Shown piece by piece: positions 29,069 to 37,995 of a stretch of DNA of 54,095 bases. Where the stretch lies: contig CALUPU010000011.1 of the NCBI GenBank assembly GCA_944322725.1, positions 1 through 54,095 of the forward strand, read 5' to 3'. Below the pieces are notes generated by a model. It was not told the DNA's origin, searched no databases, and worked only from the letters and a program-made list of their open reading frames with translations. Numbering within the stretch: position 1 is the stretch's first letter; each line of letters starts with the position of its first letter. This DNA comes from Candidatus Gastranaerophilales bacterium. GTDB lineage: Bacteria > Cyanobacteriota > Vampirovibrionia > Gastranaerophilales > Gastranaerophilaceae. The position numbers and the translations under genes were made by a program.

Positions 29069-30269
29069 AATGTTTTATCCTTTTTATTCTTTTCTTGGAA
29101 ATATTGAGTAATACTCCGACCATACATAAAGATACTATCAAAGAAGTACCGCCGTAGCTTATGAAAGGAAGCGGAACCCCTGTAGCCGGAATAAGCGAAC
29201 TTGAAACACTCATGTTAATAAATGCCTGAAGCCCTATAGAAAGCGTTATACCTACTGCAAGAAGCTTGCCGAACATGTCGTTTGCCCTTGATGAAATAAT
29301 TATACCCCTGTGGACAAATGTCCAGAACAAACCTATGATAAGAAAACATCCCAAAAAGCCCAGTTCTTCGGCAATAACAGCAAAGATAAAGTCTGTGTGG
29401 CCTTCAGGAAGCCAAGCGAGTTTTTGTTTTGAGTTTCCGTAACCGACTCCCCAGAACCCGCCTGCTGCAAAAGCAAGCAAAGACTGGATAATATTGTATC
29501 CTGCTCCGTACGGGTCGGAATTCGGGTTCAGCCATATCTGTATACGCTGCATCTGGTATCCGTGAAGAAGTTTTTTACCGAAAAGTAAAAAAGTACCCGC
29601 AATCATTGTTATACCGGCTGCTGCAGTAGCAAGCATGTATTTAATAGACCCCGCAACGCTGAAATACATAACCACAGAGGTCAAAAACAAAAGGATTACC
29701 ATTGAAAGGTTCGGCTGCTTAAATACAAGAAAAACCATTATCAAAATAGGTATAAAATACCGTGTCCACTTTGTGGAATTAAAAATTTCCGAGTCACGAT
29801 AAAAAGCATTTGCCAGAAGCATAATAACTGCAAACTTTGTCATCTCGGACGGCTGAAACTGTATCGGACCGAGCATAATCCAGCGCCTTGCCCCGTTAAC
29901 TATTACCCCGAGCGGCGTAAAATCAACCAGCACAAGCATTATTATGACAAACCAGGCAAAAGGCACTGCCCAGTCTTTAAGTTTTTTATAATCAAGCTTC
30001 ATAAAATACTTAAGCCCGAAAAAGCCGACTATAAGATACGCAAACTGCTTTAGAGCAAAAGAAGCTGGGTTTTGCCCCATGTCCATTGCCTTTGGAGCAC
30101 CTGCTGAAAATATTGCCATCAAGCCAATTACAACAAGAAAAGCTACAACAACCATCAATGTCGTATCAGGCGGCGAAAGCACCACGTCAGACATGCCCGC
30201 ACTCTGTTCATGGTTTGAAGCAGGCATATTTTCATATCTTCTGTTTCGTCTATTTCTTCGATAAGGCAT
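29052..30269 (-). CDS. ftsW: Peptidoglycan glycosyltransferase FtsW (SEDS family)
   Basis: Polytopic SEDS protein that polymerises lipid II at the division septum. About ten membrane segments follow a basic cytoplasmic N-terminus (MPYRRNRRNRR). Diagnostic blocks are INGARRWIMLGPIQFQPSE, AEELGFLG and the C-terminal GVPLPFISYGGTS. I place the start at ATG 30269, inside the last codons of murD (20-bp overlap). The frame is open to 30317, and a later ATG near residue 15 is also possible. Neighbouring ftsB-like and mur genes support FtsW over RodA. Confidence 0.93.
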   Translation of the reverse strand: MPYRRNRRNRRYENMPASNHEQSAGMSDVVLSPPDTTLMVVVAFLVVIGLMAIFSAGAPKAMDMGQNPASFALKQFAYLIVGFFGLKYFMKLDYKKLKDWAVPFAWFVIIMLVLVDFTPLGVIVNGARRWIMLGPIQFQPSEMTKFAVIMLLANAFYRDSEIFNSTKWTRYFIPILIMVFLVFKQPNLSMVILLFLTSVVMYFSVAGSIKYMLATAAAGITMIAGTFLLFGKKLLHGYQMQRIQIWLNPNSDPYGAGYNIIQSLLAFAAGGFWGVGYGNSKQKLAWLPEGHTDFIFAVIAEELGFLGCFLIIGLFWTFVHRGIIISSRANDMFGKLLAVGITLSIGLQAFINMSVSSSLIPATGVPLPFISYGGTSLIVSLCMVGVLLNISKKRIKRIKHYERGY

Positions 30270-31605
30270 AGTCTTTAAATACTCTTCCTCGTTCTTCGTA
30301 ACCCGTGAACATATCATAGCTTGAACATGCCGGAGAAAGCAAAATCACCTCATCCGGTTTTTCAAATGCCCTGTCCACTCCGTCTTGAAAACTTCCGTCC
30401 ACCATGGTTATGTTCTCATATCCGTTTTTTCGCAATTCCGATTCGAATCTGTGTCTTGCAGCGCCGAGCAGAATCACGTTGTTAACATATTTTTTAACTG
30501 TTTCACAAAACTCCGTCAAATCGGTATTTTTATCCATACCGCCGGCAATAAGAGTAAGGCTTCTGCCCTCAAAAGACTTGAGCGCAAAAATTGCAGCCTC
30601 GGGATTTGTTGCCTTGGAGTCGTTGTAGACATCTTTGCCCTGAATATTTCCCACAAACTCACATCTGTGCTCGGGTGCTTTAAATTCTTTTATTGCCTGC
30701 GCAATTTTTTCTGTCGGCACTCCCTCAATTTTTGCACAAATCAAAGAAGCCATGACGTTTTGATAATTGTGATTGCCGACAAGAGGTATGTCTTTTAAAT
30801 CAATAATCTTTTCTTCACTGTTTTGAGCACGTTTGTAAAAAACAGCACCGTCTTTGATATAAGCGCAGTTTGTATCAAATTCCGCACCGAAAAAGAATTT
30901 TTCGCCCGCATACTCTTTGCCAAACTGTAAAAGCCTTTCATCCTGCGCATTAAAAACAGCAAAAGCAGGACGTTTGCACGGTGCAAACAAAGAAGCCTTT
31001 GCCTCAAAATATCTCTCTAATCCACCGTGCCAGTCAATGTGGTCAGGTGTAAAGTTCATCCACACTGCAATCTGCGGTCTGAATCCCGGGCTGTATTGAA
31101 GCTGAAACGAACTTACCTCGCAAACATAAAAGTCTGTCAGCTTATCCAGCAGAGAACAAGGCGGAATACCTATATTTCCGCATTTTTCAGCCTTAAACTC
31201 TTTATTTAAAATAAAATTTGTCAACTCCGTTGTAGTGGTTTTGCCGTTCGTACCGGTTATTGCAATAAAAGGCACCTGTGTTTCAAGGTATGCAAGTTCC
31301 ACTTCGCTTATAACTTTTATATTTCGTTCTTTAAGCATTTGCATAATATCTGCCTGAGGGGGTATACCGGGGCTTGTTACAGCAATATAGGCATCTTGCA
31401 TAAATTCTTCACTATGATGTTCAAACTCTGTTTTTATTCCAAGGTCGTTCAGTTCTTTTACAAGTTCCGTATCCTTGTCTGACATTGGTTTTTTTTCGGT
31501 AATATAGCAGTCAGCGCCTTTCGAATTAAGATACTTTGCCGCGGCGGTTCCGCTTTTGGACAGACCGAGAATCAAAACTTTTTTATCGAACCATTTTCTT
31601 TTCAT
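30250..31605 (-). CDS. murD: UDP-N-acetylmuramoyl-L-alanine--D-glutamate ligase
   Basis: ATP-dependent Mur ligase adding D-glutamate to UDP-MurNAc-L-Ala in the cytoplasm. The 451 residues contain the N-terminal UDP-binding Rossmann domain (VLILGLSKSGTAAAKYL), the ATP loop ITGTNGKTTTTEL, the central DHIDWHGGLERY block and the C-terminal LSPACSSYDMFTGYEERG. Length and motifs are complete. It sits 10 bases after mraY and overlaps ftsW. Confidence 0.97.
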   Translation of the reverse strand: MKRKWFDKKVLILGLSKSGTAAAKYLNSKGADCYITEKKPMSDKDTELVKELNDLGIKTEFEHHSEEFMQDAYIAVTSPGIPPQADIMQMLKERNIKVISEVELAYLETQVPFIAITGTNGKTTTTELTNFILNKEFKAEKCGNIGIPPCSLLDKLTDFYVCEVSSFQLQYSPGFRPQIAVWMNFTPDHIDWHGGLERYFEAKASLFAPCKRPAFAVFNAQDERLLQFGKEYAGEKFFFGAEFDTNCAYIKDGAVFYKRAQNSEEKIIDLKDIPLVGNHNYQNVMASLICAKIEGVPTEKIAQAIKEFKAPEHRCEFVGNIQGKDVYNDSKATNPEAAIFALKSFEGRSLTLIAGGMDKNTDLTEFCETVKKYVNNVILLGAARHRFESELRKNGYENITMVDGSFQDGVDRAFEKPDEVILLSPACSSYDMFTGYEERGRVFKDYALSKK

Positions 31606-31615
31606 AAAATATGCC

Positions 31616-32581
31616 TTATCTGTTTAAATACCAGAACAGCGCAACTGCTCCGGAACAAAATACAAAATTCACAAACGTGAATACTTTAACAATCTTTGTC
31701 TCTTTCCATCCGCACAGTTCAAAGTGATGATGAATCGGACTCATTTTAAAAATTCTTTTACCCGTGAGTTTAAAACTCGTAACCTGAAGCATAACAGAGA
31801 GAGTTTCCACAAGATAAATTATGCCGATAGGAATAAGCCACAACTCGAACTTGCCCATAACAGCAATTGTACCGAGCACACCGCCAAGCGCCAGAGAACC
31901 TGTATCGCCCATGAACACCTTAGCAGGGTGCCGGTTAAAATACAAAAATCCAAGGCATGCTCCCATCACGGAAGCACATATTATAGCAATATCCACATTG
32001 CCCATAATTAAATTGATTACAGTCAAAGCAGCAGTGGAAATAACCATATTTAAAGCAGCCAGCCCGTCAAGACCGTCAGTGAGATTCACTGCATTTGATA
32101 CTCCCGTAATCAAAAATATACCGAAAATCGGATACAGCCAGCCGAGATTTATGGCATACTCGCCGAAAGTGACAAAAGTTCTTCCCCCTATTGTCACAAA
32201 CATAACAGGCAGACACGCAATCGCTATCTGCAAAAGGAGTTTGCCTCTTGCACTAAGGCCTTTGTTCTCATGGTGTGCAAACTTTTGTGCATCATCTTGA
32301 AAGCCGGCAAACATATAAAATATAAACGTTATTAAAAGCAAAAATGCGCCTGTAGAAGTTTTTTCAGCCATAAAAAGAGACACAACCGCAGCCAAAACAG
32401 CAGCAGCTACAAGAAAAACACCGCCTGTTGTAGGGGTTCCGCCTTTTTTGGCGTGAGACTCCGGAGCCTCTTCTCTAATATACTGACCGAGCATTTTTTT
32501 CTTCAAAAAATCTATATACGGAACACCGAAAAGCAGCGCCAGCACAAATGCCACAAGTGCTGCTACGATTGATAAAATCAT
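31616..32581 (-). CDS. mraY: Phospho-N-acetylmuramoyl-pentapeptide-transferase
   Basis: Polytopic enzyme of about ten membrane helices that forms lipid I from UDP-MurNAc-pentapeptide and undecaprenyl phosphate. The 321 residues show the aspartates of FAGFQDDAQKF, the NLTDGLDGLAA loop, FMGDTGSLALGG and the C-terminal MSPIHHHFELCGW, all typical of MraY. Its ATG overlaps the stop of murF (ATGA). Confidence 0.97.
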   Translation of the reverse strand: MILSIVAALVAFVLALLFGVPYIDFLKKKMLGQYIREEAPESHAKKGGTPTTGGVFLVAAAVLAAVVSLFMAEKTSTGAFLLLITFIFYMFAGFQDDAQKFAHHENKGLSARGKLLLQIAIACLPVMFVTIGGRTFVTFGEYAINLGWLYPIFGIFLITGVSNAVNLTDGLDGLAALNMVISTAALTVINLIMGNVDIAIICASVMGACLGFLYFNRHPAKVFMGDTGSLALGGVLGTIAVMGKFELWLIPIGIIYLVETLSVMLQVTSFKLTGKRIFKMSPIHHHFELCGWKETKIVKVFTFVNFVFCSGAVALFWYLNR

Positions 32582-33903
32582 TGTTCGTCCAACTCCTTAA
32601 TTATTTCTTCAAACTTCATTGACCTTGATGCCTTAAACAATATTGCACTGCCTTTTTCGGCATTTTCTTTTATATAACCGGCAACACCGTTGTTGTCCGC
32701 AAACTCTTTTGATTCGTGTTTTGAAGTTCTTGCAATAAATTTAGCAAGTTCGCCCACCGTTATAAGCTTGACATTGTCAAAACCGTTTAAAAACTCGCCG
32801 ATTTCTTTGTGATAGGTTCTTGCTTTTGTGCCGAGTTCTTTCATATCGCCAAGCACAAGCCATCTTGTATTTTTTTGTGTCTGCAAAAATGTGGTAATTG
32901 CAGCCTTCAACGATTCGGGATTGGAATTGTAGCTGTCGTTTATAACTTTATATCCCGCAATTTCAGAGACTTCCCATCTTTTTTCAATTGGTTTGTATTT
33001 TTCAAGACCTTGTCTTATTTTTTCTGCCGAAACTCCCAGTTTTAAAGCAGTATTTATAACAAACAAGGCATTATGAATATTATGCTCGCCTTCAATATTA
33101 AGTTTGTATTTTTCATTTTTGTACACAAATTCACTCGAAGACTGCTCCAGCTTGATATCCCTTAAATCCGGACTGTCAAAATCAATATAAATCGTCTGAC
33201 CTTTAAACTTATTTTCGCTTCGAATTAGCTTTGTATCATGTGCTATCAAAAGCCCTTCTTCGTGCAAATGGTTTGCAATTTCACACTTGGCTCTTGCAAT
33301 ATTTTTAAGGCTGCCAAGGCGTTCAAGGTGGGTAGAGCCTGTATTTACTATTACTGCAATATCGGGTTTTGAATACTTAGAAAGAATATCAATCTCTCCA
33401 AGCCCTCTCATGCCCATTTCAAGTATCAACACCTCTGTATCCGCGGGCATAGACAGCAGTGTCTGGCAAAGACCGACTTCATTGTTATGATTCAGCGGAG
33501 ACTTATGGATTCTGTAGGCTTCTTCAAGAACAGATGCCATCATTTCTTTTGTGGTAGTTTTGCCTGAACTTCCGGTAATAGCAATTGTTACAGGATTTAT
33601 ACGTTCTTTATACATCAATGCAATCTTAAGATATGCTTCTAAAGTATTTTCAACATACAGAATAAACTTTGCCAGCGGAAATATAAGACTTTTATCGCTT
33701 GTAAAATAGCCTCTTGCGCCTTTATCCACAGCACTTTTTATAAAATCATGACCATCAAAATTTTCTCCTTTTAAAGGGAGATAAACATCGTTGAGATTAA
33801 TATTTCGAGAATCCGTGGATATTTTAAGAGTGCCCGAAGTGTTTTGACATTGCAAAACCTGTGCATTCGTTGCTTTTACTAACTCATCAAACGTAAACTT
33901 CAT
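32578..33903 (-). CDS. murF: UDP-N-acetylmuramoyl-tripeptide--D-alanyl-D-alanine ligase
   Basis: Mur ligase that adds D-Ala-D-Ala to complete the pentapeptide precursor. It contains the ATP loop ITGSSGKTTTKEM, NHNNEVGLCQTLL, EMGMRGLGEI and the C-terminal NDSYNSNPESLKAA block. The frame is open to 33933, but the family start fits ATG 33903 (MKFTFDEL). No strong ribosome site precedes either. It is the first gene of the murein cluster here. rlmD lies upstream on the same strand after a 73-base gap. Confidence 0.95.
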   Translation of the reverse strand: MKFTFDELVKATNAQVLQCQNTSGTLKISTDSRNINLNDVYLPLKGENFDGHDFIKSAVDKGARGYFTSDKSLIFPLAKFILYVENTLEAYLKIALMYKERINPVTIAITGSSGKTTTKEMMASVLEEAYRIHKSPLNHNNEVGLCQTLLSMPADTEVLILEMGMRGLGEIDILSKYSKPDIAVIVNTGSTHLERLGSLKNIARAKCEIANHLHEEGLLIAHDTKLIRSENKFKGQTIYIDFDSPDLRDIKLEQSSSEFVYKNEKYKLNIEGEHNIHNALFVINTALKLGVSAEKIRQGLEKYKPIEKRWEVSEIAGYKVINDSYNSNPESLKAAITTFLQTQKNTRWLVLGDMKELGTKARTYHKEIGEFLNGFDNVKLITVGELAKFIARTSKHESKEFADNNGVAGYIKENAEKGSAILFKASRSMKFEEIIKELDEQ

Positions 33904-33976
33904 GATAAAATCCACACTATGGCAATTGACCACAGTAAGATTTTAACCAAAAAGCTTATTAAATACAATCAAATTA

Positions 33977-35356
33977 TCAAATTCTCTCAAGCCATGCAAC
34001 AGACTCGATGTGATACGAATGGCAGAACATGTCAACGGGTTGAATATACTTTGTTTTGAACCCGTTTTCATGAAGATATTTCAAATCCCTTGCAAGAGTA
34101 GATGGGTTGCAAGATACATAAATTATAGCCTTATCACTCAATTTTAGTGCAAAATCAAGCGACTCTTTTTCACATCCTTTTCTCGGAGGGTCAAGAACTG
34201 TCACATCAAACCGTTCACCGTTTTCGCAAAGTTGTGCAAAGATTTTTTTAGCGTCACCGTTTAAAGCTGTGAGATTTTTTACATTATTCAATTCCACATT
34301 GTCAGAAGCATCTTTTGTTGCAGAAGGTGCTTCCTCAACAGACACAACCTCTCTTGCTATATCGCTCAGCCATATCCCGAAACTGGAAACACCTGAATAT
34401 GCATCCAAAATACGTGAATCAGGGTAATTTGCCGACACAATATCTTTGACAGTATTAAAAATATTTTTTGCAGAACCGATATTTACTTGAAAAAAACTGT
34501 TTGCGGAAATTTTAAAAGTTTTGCCGTCCATTTTTTCAATAATATAATTTTCACCCTGAATCTTTCTTGTATCGCCTGTCATTATAAGATTGCCCTTGAG
34601 AGTGTTGTAATTTATAAGGCAGCCTTTTACATGGGCAAATTCTTCCATAACTTTTTTAGCCAGCTTTTTAAATTTGTCGTTCAGCTTAGTGTCGTTAACA
34701 ACAAAAATAACAATACATTCATTCTCTGATTTACTCATGCGATAGACTATGTGGCGCAGTTCGCCTTTGTGAAGCTTTTCGTTGTATCCTGTAATACCCA
34801 GTTCCTGAGCATTTGTACGGATAAACTCCGTAATTTTATCTATAATTTTAGGCTGTATAGGGCAGTATTTTATATTCACAAGTTCGTGAGAGCCTTTTTT
34901 GTAATAACCTGCAAGAAGCCTTTTAGAAACTTTTGTCTGAGACACAGGATACTGAACCTTCGAGCGGAAAGACCTTGTTTCGGGTGACGAAAGTACAGGC
35001 TTGATTTCTATATCTTCGCCCGTAATTTTTTTGACTGTTTCGGCAACAATATTTCTTTTCTGCTCCAGTTGAAAATCATAGTCAATATGCTGCCAGCCGC
35101 ACCCGCCGCAGACATTATGCAAAGGGCAGAACGGCTTAACTCTGTGAAGCGAAGGCTCGATAATCTCCTCAATCACAGCGTTTGCAAAATTTTTATTTGC
35201 CTTTGTTATGCGTATTTTCAGCCTGTCCTCAGGGCATGCGCCTTCAATAAAAATCGGATATCCGTCAACCTTTACCAGCCCGTCACCCTCATAGACAAGT
35301 TTTTGCACTCCGGCTTCAAGAACATCCCCGCCTTTAAAAATCCTTTTTTCAGACAT
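33977..35356 (-). CDS. rlmD: 23S rRNA (uracil-5-)-methyltransferase RlmD-like (RumA/TrmA family)
   Basis: SAM-dependent RNA m5U methyltransferase of 459 residues. An N-terminal TRAM domain (about 8-65) is followed by a 4Fe-4S site with C77, C83 and C86 (CPLHNVCGGCGW) and a fourth cysteine in KYCPIQ. The SAM loop is ILDAYSGVSSFG. The catalytic cysteine lies in YVSCNPSTLARDL. The Fe-S cluster favours RlmD/RlmCD over TrmA, but the exact target uridine cannot be told from sequence. It is separated by 2 bases from the glycosyltransferase gene upstream. Confidence 0.88.
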   Translation of the reverse strand: MSEKRIFKGGDVLEAGVQKLVYEGDGLVKVDGYPIFIEGACPEDRLKIRITKANKNFANAVIEEIIEPSLHRVKPFCPLHNVCGGCGWQHIDYDFQLEQKRNIVAETVKKITGEDIEIKPVLSSPETRSFRSKVQYPVSQTKVSKRLLAGYYKKGSHELVNIKYCPIQPKIIDKITEFIRTNAQELGITGYNEKLHKGELRHIVYRMSKSENECIVIFVVNDTKLNDKFKKLAKKVMEEFAHVKGCLINYNTLKGNLIMTGDTRKIQGENYIIEKMDGKTFKISANSFFQVNIGSAKNIFNTVKDIVSANYPDSRILDAYSGVSSFGIWLSDIAREVVSVEEAPSATKDASDNVELNNVKNLTALNGDAKKIFAQLCENGERFDVTVLDPPRKGCEKESLDFALKLSDKAIIYVSCNPSTLARDLKYLHENGFKTKYIQPVDMFCHSYHIESVAWLERI

Positions 35357-35358
35357 AA

Positions 35359-36693
35359 CTATACCGCTTGTTCTTCCTTATCAGAGGAAACTGCATTTTC
35401 AATAACTTTAGTTACGCCGTGGGTTGTTTTTCCCCAGTCCATTGTCTTTTTAAAGAAAATTATCTTAAATACAATAAATACTACTATCGGAAACCATACA
35501 CAGCAGAGAAAAATACCTGTTTCAACTGCCTGCTTTATGCTCTGTCGCTTAGAAATTTTATTATATTTTCTAATACCGCATAAAAGCCCTATGGTAAAGA
35601 ATCCGCACACAACAACCGAAACCAAAAGCGAGGAAGATATGCAGTTAGGCGAATTTTTAACATATTTAAACGCCTGAAAACAAATTTCTGAAATCATCCA
35701 AAAAGGAAGGATAAACTCAGTAATATAAGCAATCATGTCTATACTTACGCGAAGCGACATATCCTTTGAAAAAAGAACGCCCCAGAAGTGTTCGAGGTAT
35801 CTTCTGATACTGCCTTCAACCCAGCGTCTGCGTTGTTTTAAAAGAGGAATAAATTTAACAACCGCTTCTTCATATACGCATACATCAGGACAAAAACGCA
35901 CGTCCCAGCCTTTTATATGCAGTCTCGTAGACATATCAAGGTCATCTGTTATCGTATAATTATTCCATCCGTTAATATCAACAAGTGCTTCTCTTTTAAT
36001 AAGTTCACCGTTGCCTCTTAATTCTACAGCTCCTTTTATTGAGTCTCTGCTCTCCTGAAAATACGAATCAAGAGCATACTCATTATCCTGACAGCGTGTC
36101 AGGAAGTTTTCTTCACGGTTTATAATTACTTTTCTTGCCTGAACAGCACCCACGCAATCTTTTTCAAGATGAGGCACAAGTTTTGATAAGAAATCAGGCT
36201 TCACACGTGCATCCGCATCAAAAATCAAAACAGCCTCGCCTTTCGCAAGAGGCAGTGCATCGTTCAAAACAGCTGATTTTCCGGGGAATGCCTCCATCGG
36301 TCTGATTATTGCACTGACTTTATCATATTTTTGTTCAAGCTCTTTTAATTTTTGTGCCGTATTGTCTTCGCTTCTATCATCGATAAGGATTATTTCAAAC
36401 TTTTCATAATCCATTTCCAGAATGTTTTCAACGGTTTTTTCTATAACATCCTGCTCGTTATGCGCAGGAATCATAACAGATACAAAAGGTTTGTAGTTCA
36501 GGTTAAGTTCTTCGGGCTGTTTTCTAAGTTTTCTTTTGTTGTGAGTAATTGCAATCTGCATGTACACACAGTACAGCGTCATAAACGCGCAAAGAAAAAG
36601 TATAGCCCAGAATGTAGACATGAAGTTCTGGAAAATAAAAAGAAACAGCCATAATGCGGCAATCAAAACTGTTAACATTATTCTCTCAATCAA
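35359..36693 (-). CDS. Membrane-bound family 2 glycosyltransferase (processive type)
   Basis: An inner-membrane GT2 enzyme. Two N-terminal membrane segments precede the GT-A domain, which shows VMIPAHNEQD, IILIDDRSEDN, the metal site FDADARVK, the TDDLDMSTR base and the QRRRW-type motif KQRRRWVEGS. Three or four C-terminal membrane segments follow. The D,D,D,Q-x-x-R-W set is that of processive synthases (cellulose, PNAG, hyaluronan). The polymer made is unknown. The best start is TTG 36693, seven bases after AAAGGGG; the frame is open to 36711. It may be cotranscribed with rlmD. Confidence 0.83.
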   Translation of the reverse strand: MIERIMLTVLIAALWLFLFIFQNFMSTFWAILFLCAFMTLYCVYMQIAITHNKRKLRKQPEELNLNYKPFVSVMIPAHNEQDVIEKTVENILEMDYEKFEIILIDDRSEDNTAQKLKELEQKYDKVSAIIRPMEAFPGKSAVLNDALPLAKGEAVLIFDADARVKPDFLSKLVPHLEKDCVGAVQARKVIINREENFLTRCQDNEYALDSYFQESRDSIKGAVELRGNGELIKREALVDINGWNNYTITDDLDMSTRLHIKGWDVRFCPDVCVYEEAVVKFIPLLKQRRRWVEGSIRRYLEHFWGVLFSKDMSLRVSIDMIAYITEFILPFWMISEICFQAFKYVKNSPNCISSSLLVSVVVCGFFTIGLLCGIRKYNKISKRQSIKQAVETGIFLCCVWFPIVVFIVFKIIFFKKTMDWGKTTHGVTKVIENAVSSDKEEQAV

Positions 36694-36845
36694 ACACTGA
36701 CCCCTTTGCAATACTTCTTAGACATCATTATAACAAAAAATTTGGTTAACTTTGTAACAATAATAAACAATTCTCGTTAAAATCGCAATATTTTAAATTT
36801 ACGATTATATAATTATATATGGCAGACTATACAGGCACTAACCAC

Positions 36846-37325
36846 ATGGGAAAAACGGCAATATATCCGGGCAGCTTTGACCCTATAACAAAAGGACATC
36901 TGGATGTTCTGGCTAAAGCGTCTGCAATGTTCGACAAAGTAATTATTGCTGTACTCAAAAATGACAGCAAAAAAGGATTCCTGCCCACTGCTGACAGGGT
37001 GTTCCTCATTGAAGAAGCCTTAAAAGAAATGAACCTGTCTAATGTCGAGGTGGACAGCTTTGACGGTCTGACTATCGAATATGCTCAAAAAGTCGGTTCT
37101 GATATTTTAATCAGAGGATTGAGAGCCGTTTCGGATTTTGAATACGAAATGCAGCTTTCGCAGACCAACAGCGCACTCGCTCCGTCTATTACAACGGTAT
37201 TTCTCATTACAAAGCCAAAGTACAACTTTATTTCTTCAAGTACAGTAAAAGAAATTGCAAAGTATAACGGCGATATTTCGAAATTTGTTCCCGAAAGTGT
37301 GGTAAAATATTTTAATAAGATATAA
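36846..37325 (+). CDS. coaD: Phosphopantetheine adenylyltransferase
   Basis: Penultimate enzyme of coenzyme A synthesis. The nucleotidyltransferase motif is YPGSFDPITKGHLDVL and the ISSSTVKEIA block lies near the end. ILIRGLRAVSDFEYEMQL is the family's hexamer/active-site segment. From ATG 36846 (MGKTAIYPG) the product is 159 residues, the normal CoaD length. The frame is open to ATG 36819, and TATAAT (36808-36813) lies so close to that codon that it could only start a leaderless message. Neither start has a ribosome site. Confidence 0.94.
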   Translation: MGKTAIYPGSFDPITKGHLDVLAKASAMFDKVIIAVLKNDSKKGFLPTADRVFLIEEALKEMNLSNVEVDSFDGLTIEYAQKVGSDILIRGLRAVSDFEYEMQLSQTNSALAPSITTVFLITKPKYNFISSSTVKEIAKYNGDISKFVPESVVKYFNKI

Positions 37326-37351
37326 AAATCAATGAAAGGTAAGTATCTGAT

Positions 37352-37945
37352 ATGACACAACTTAGAATCAAAGAACTTTTAGGAAGGGCTAATTTGATAT
37401 TGGACAAAGGTTTCCACTTTCTGCCCGGTTTTGTCATGGTAAAAAGTTCTGAAATGGAAGCAATTTTAGACAGAATCGATGCCTCCATACCGGAAGATAT
37501 AAAAGAAGCAGAATCTATCTTAAGACGCCGTGAAGAAATTCAAATCGAAGCACAGCAGAGAGCAGAACGCATTATCATGGATGCAAGAAATGAAGCTGAA
37601 AAAATTCTAAGCGAGTCAGAACTTTTGAATCAGGTTCAAAGAGAAGCAGAAAGAATCAAAGAACAGGTTCTTTCAGAATGTCAGGAACTCAGAGACCAGA
37701 CAGTAGAAGAAGCAAAACAAATAAAAATTCAGGCAGAAGATGAAGCACACAGAACAAAAGAAGGTGCGCAAAACTACGCCGAACAAATACTTAACAATAT
37801 CGAAGCTGACCTTTCACAACTTCACACAATTGTTAAAAACGGACAGCTTTATCTTGAAAAATTGAGAACAACTGATAACGGATATGTGCCTCAGCAGCCT
37901 CAATATCAAGAACACGAAGAATATCCGGCAAATTACCCTATGTAA
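37352..37945 (+). CDS. Coiled-coil protein downstream of coaD
   Basis: A 197-residue soluble protein. After a short N-terminal part (LLGRANLILDKGFHFLPGFV) residues 45-170 are a continuous charged coiled coil rich in Glu, Gln, Arg and Ala. The heptads resemble those of DivIVA or ATP synthase b/delta-type stalks (EAQQRAERIIMDARNEAEKI). The C-terminus is Pro/Gln/Tyr-rich. Similar proteins often sit next to coaD, but I know of no assigned function. It lies 26 bases after coaD and ends at a strong terminator. Confidence 0.65.
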   Translation: MTQLRIKELLGRANLILDKGFHFLPGFVMVKSSEMEAILDRIDASIPEDIKEAESILRRREEIQIEAQQRAERIIMDARNEAEKILSESELLNQVQREAERIKEQVLSECQELRDQTVEEAKQIKIQAEDEAHRTKEGAQNYAEQILNNIEADLSQLHTIVKNGQLYLEKLRTTDNGYVPQQPQYQEHEEYPANYPM

Positions 37946-37961
37946 TCAAAAGAATTCACAC

Positions 37962-37995
37962 AAAAAAGACCTCTTAATTATAAGAGGTCTTTTTT
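37962..37995. terminator. Bidirectional terminator
   Basis: A 15-bp perfect stem (37962-37976 with 37981-37995, core GACCTCTTA/TAAGAGGTC) with A and T runs on both sides. It separates the plus-strand coaD unit from the convergent helicase gene, whose stop codon it touches. Confidence 0.9.
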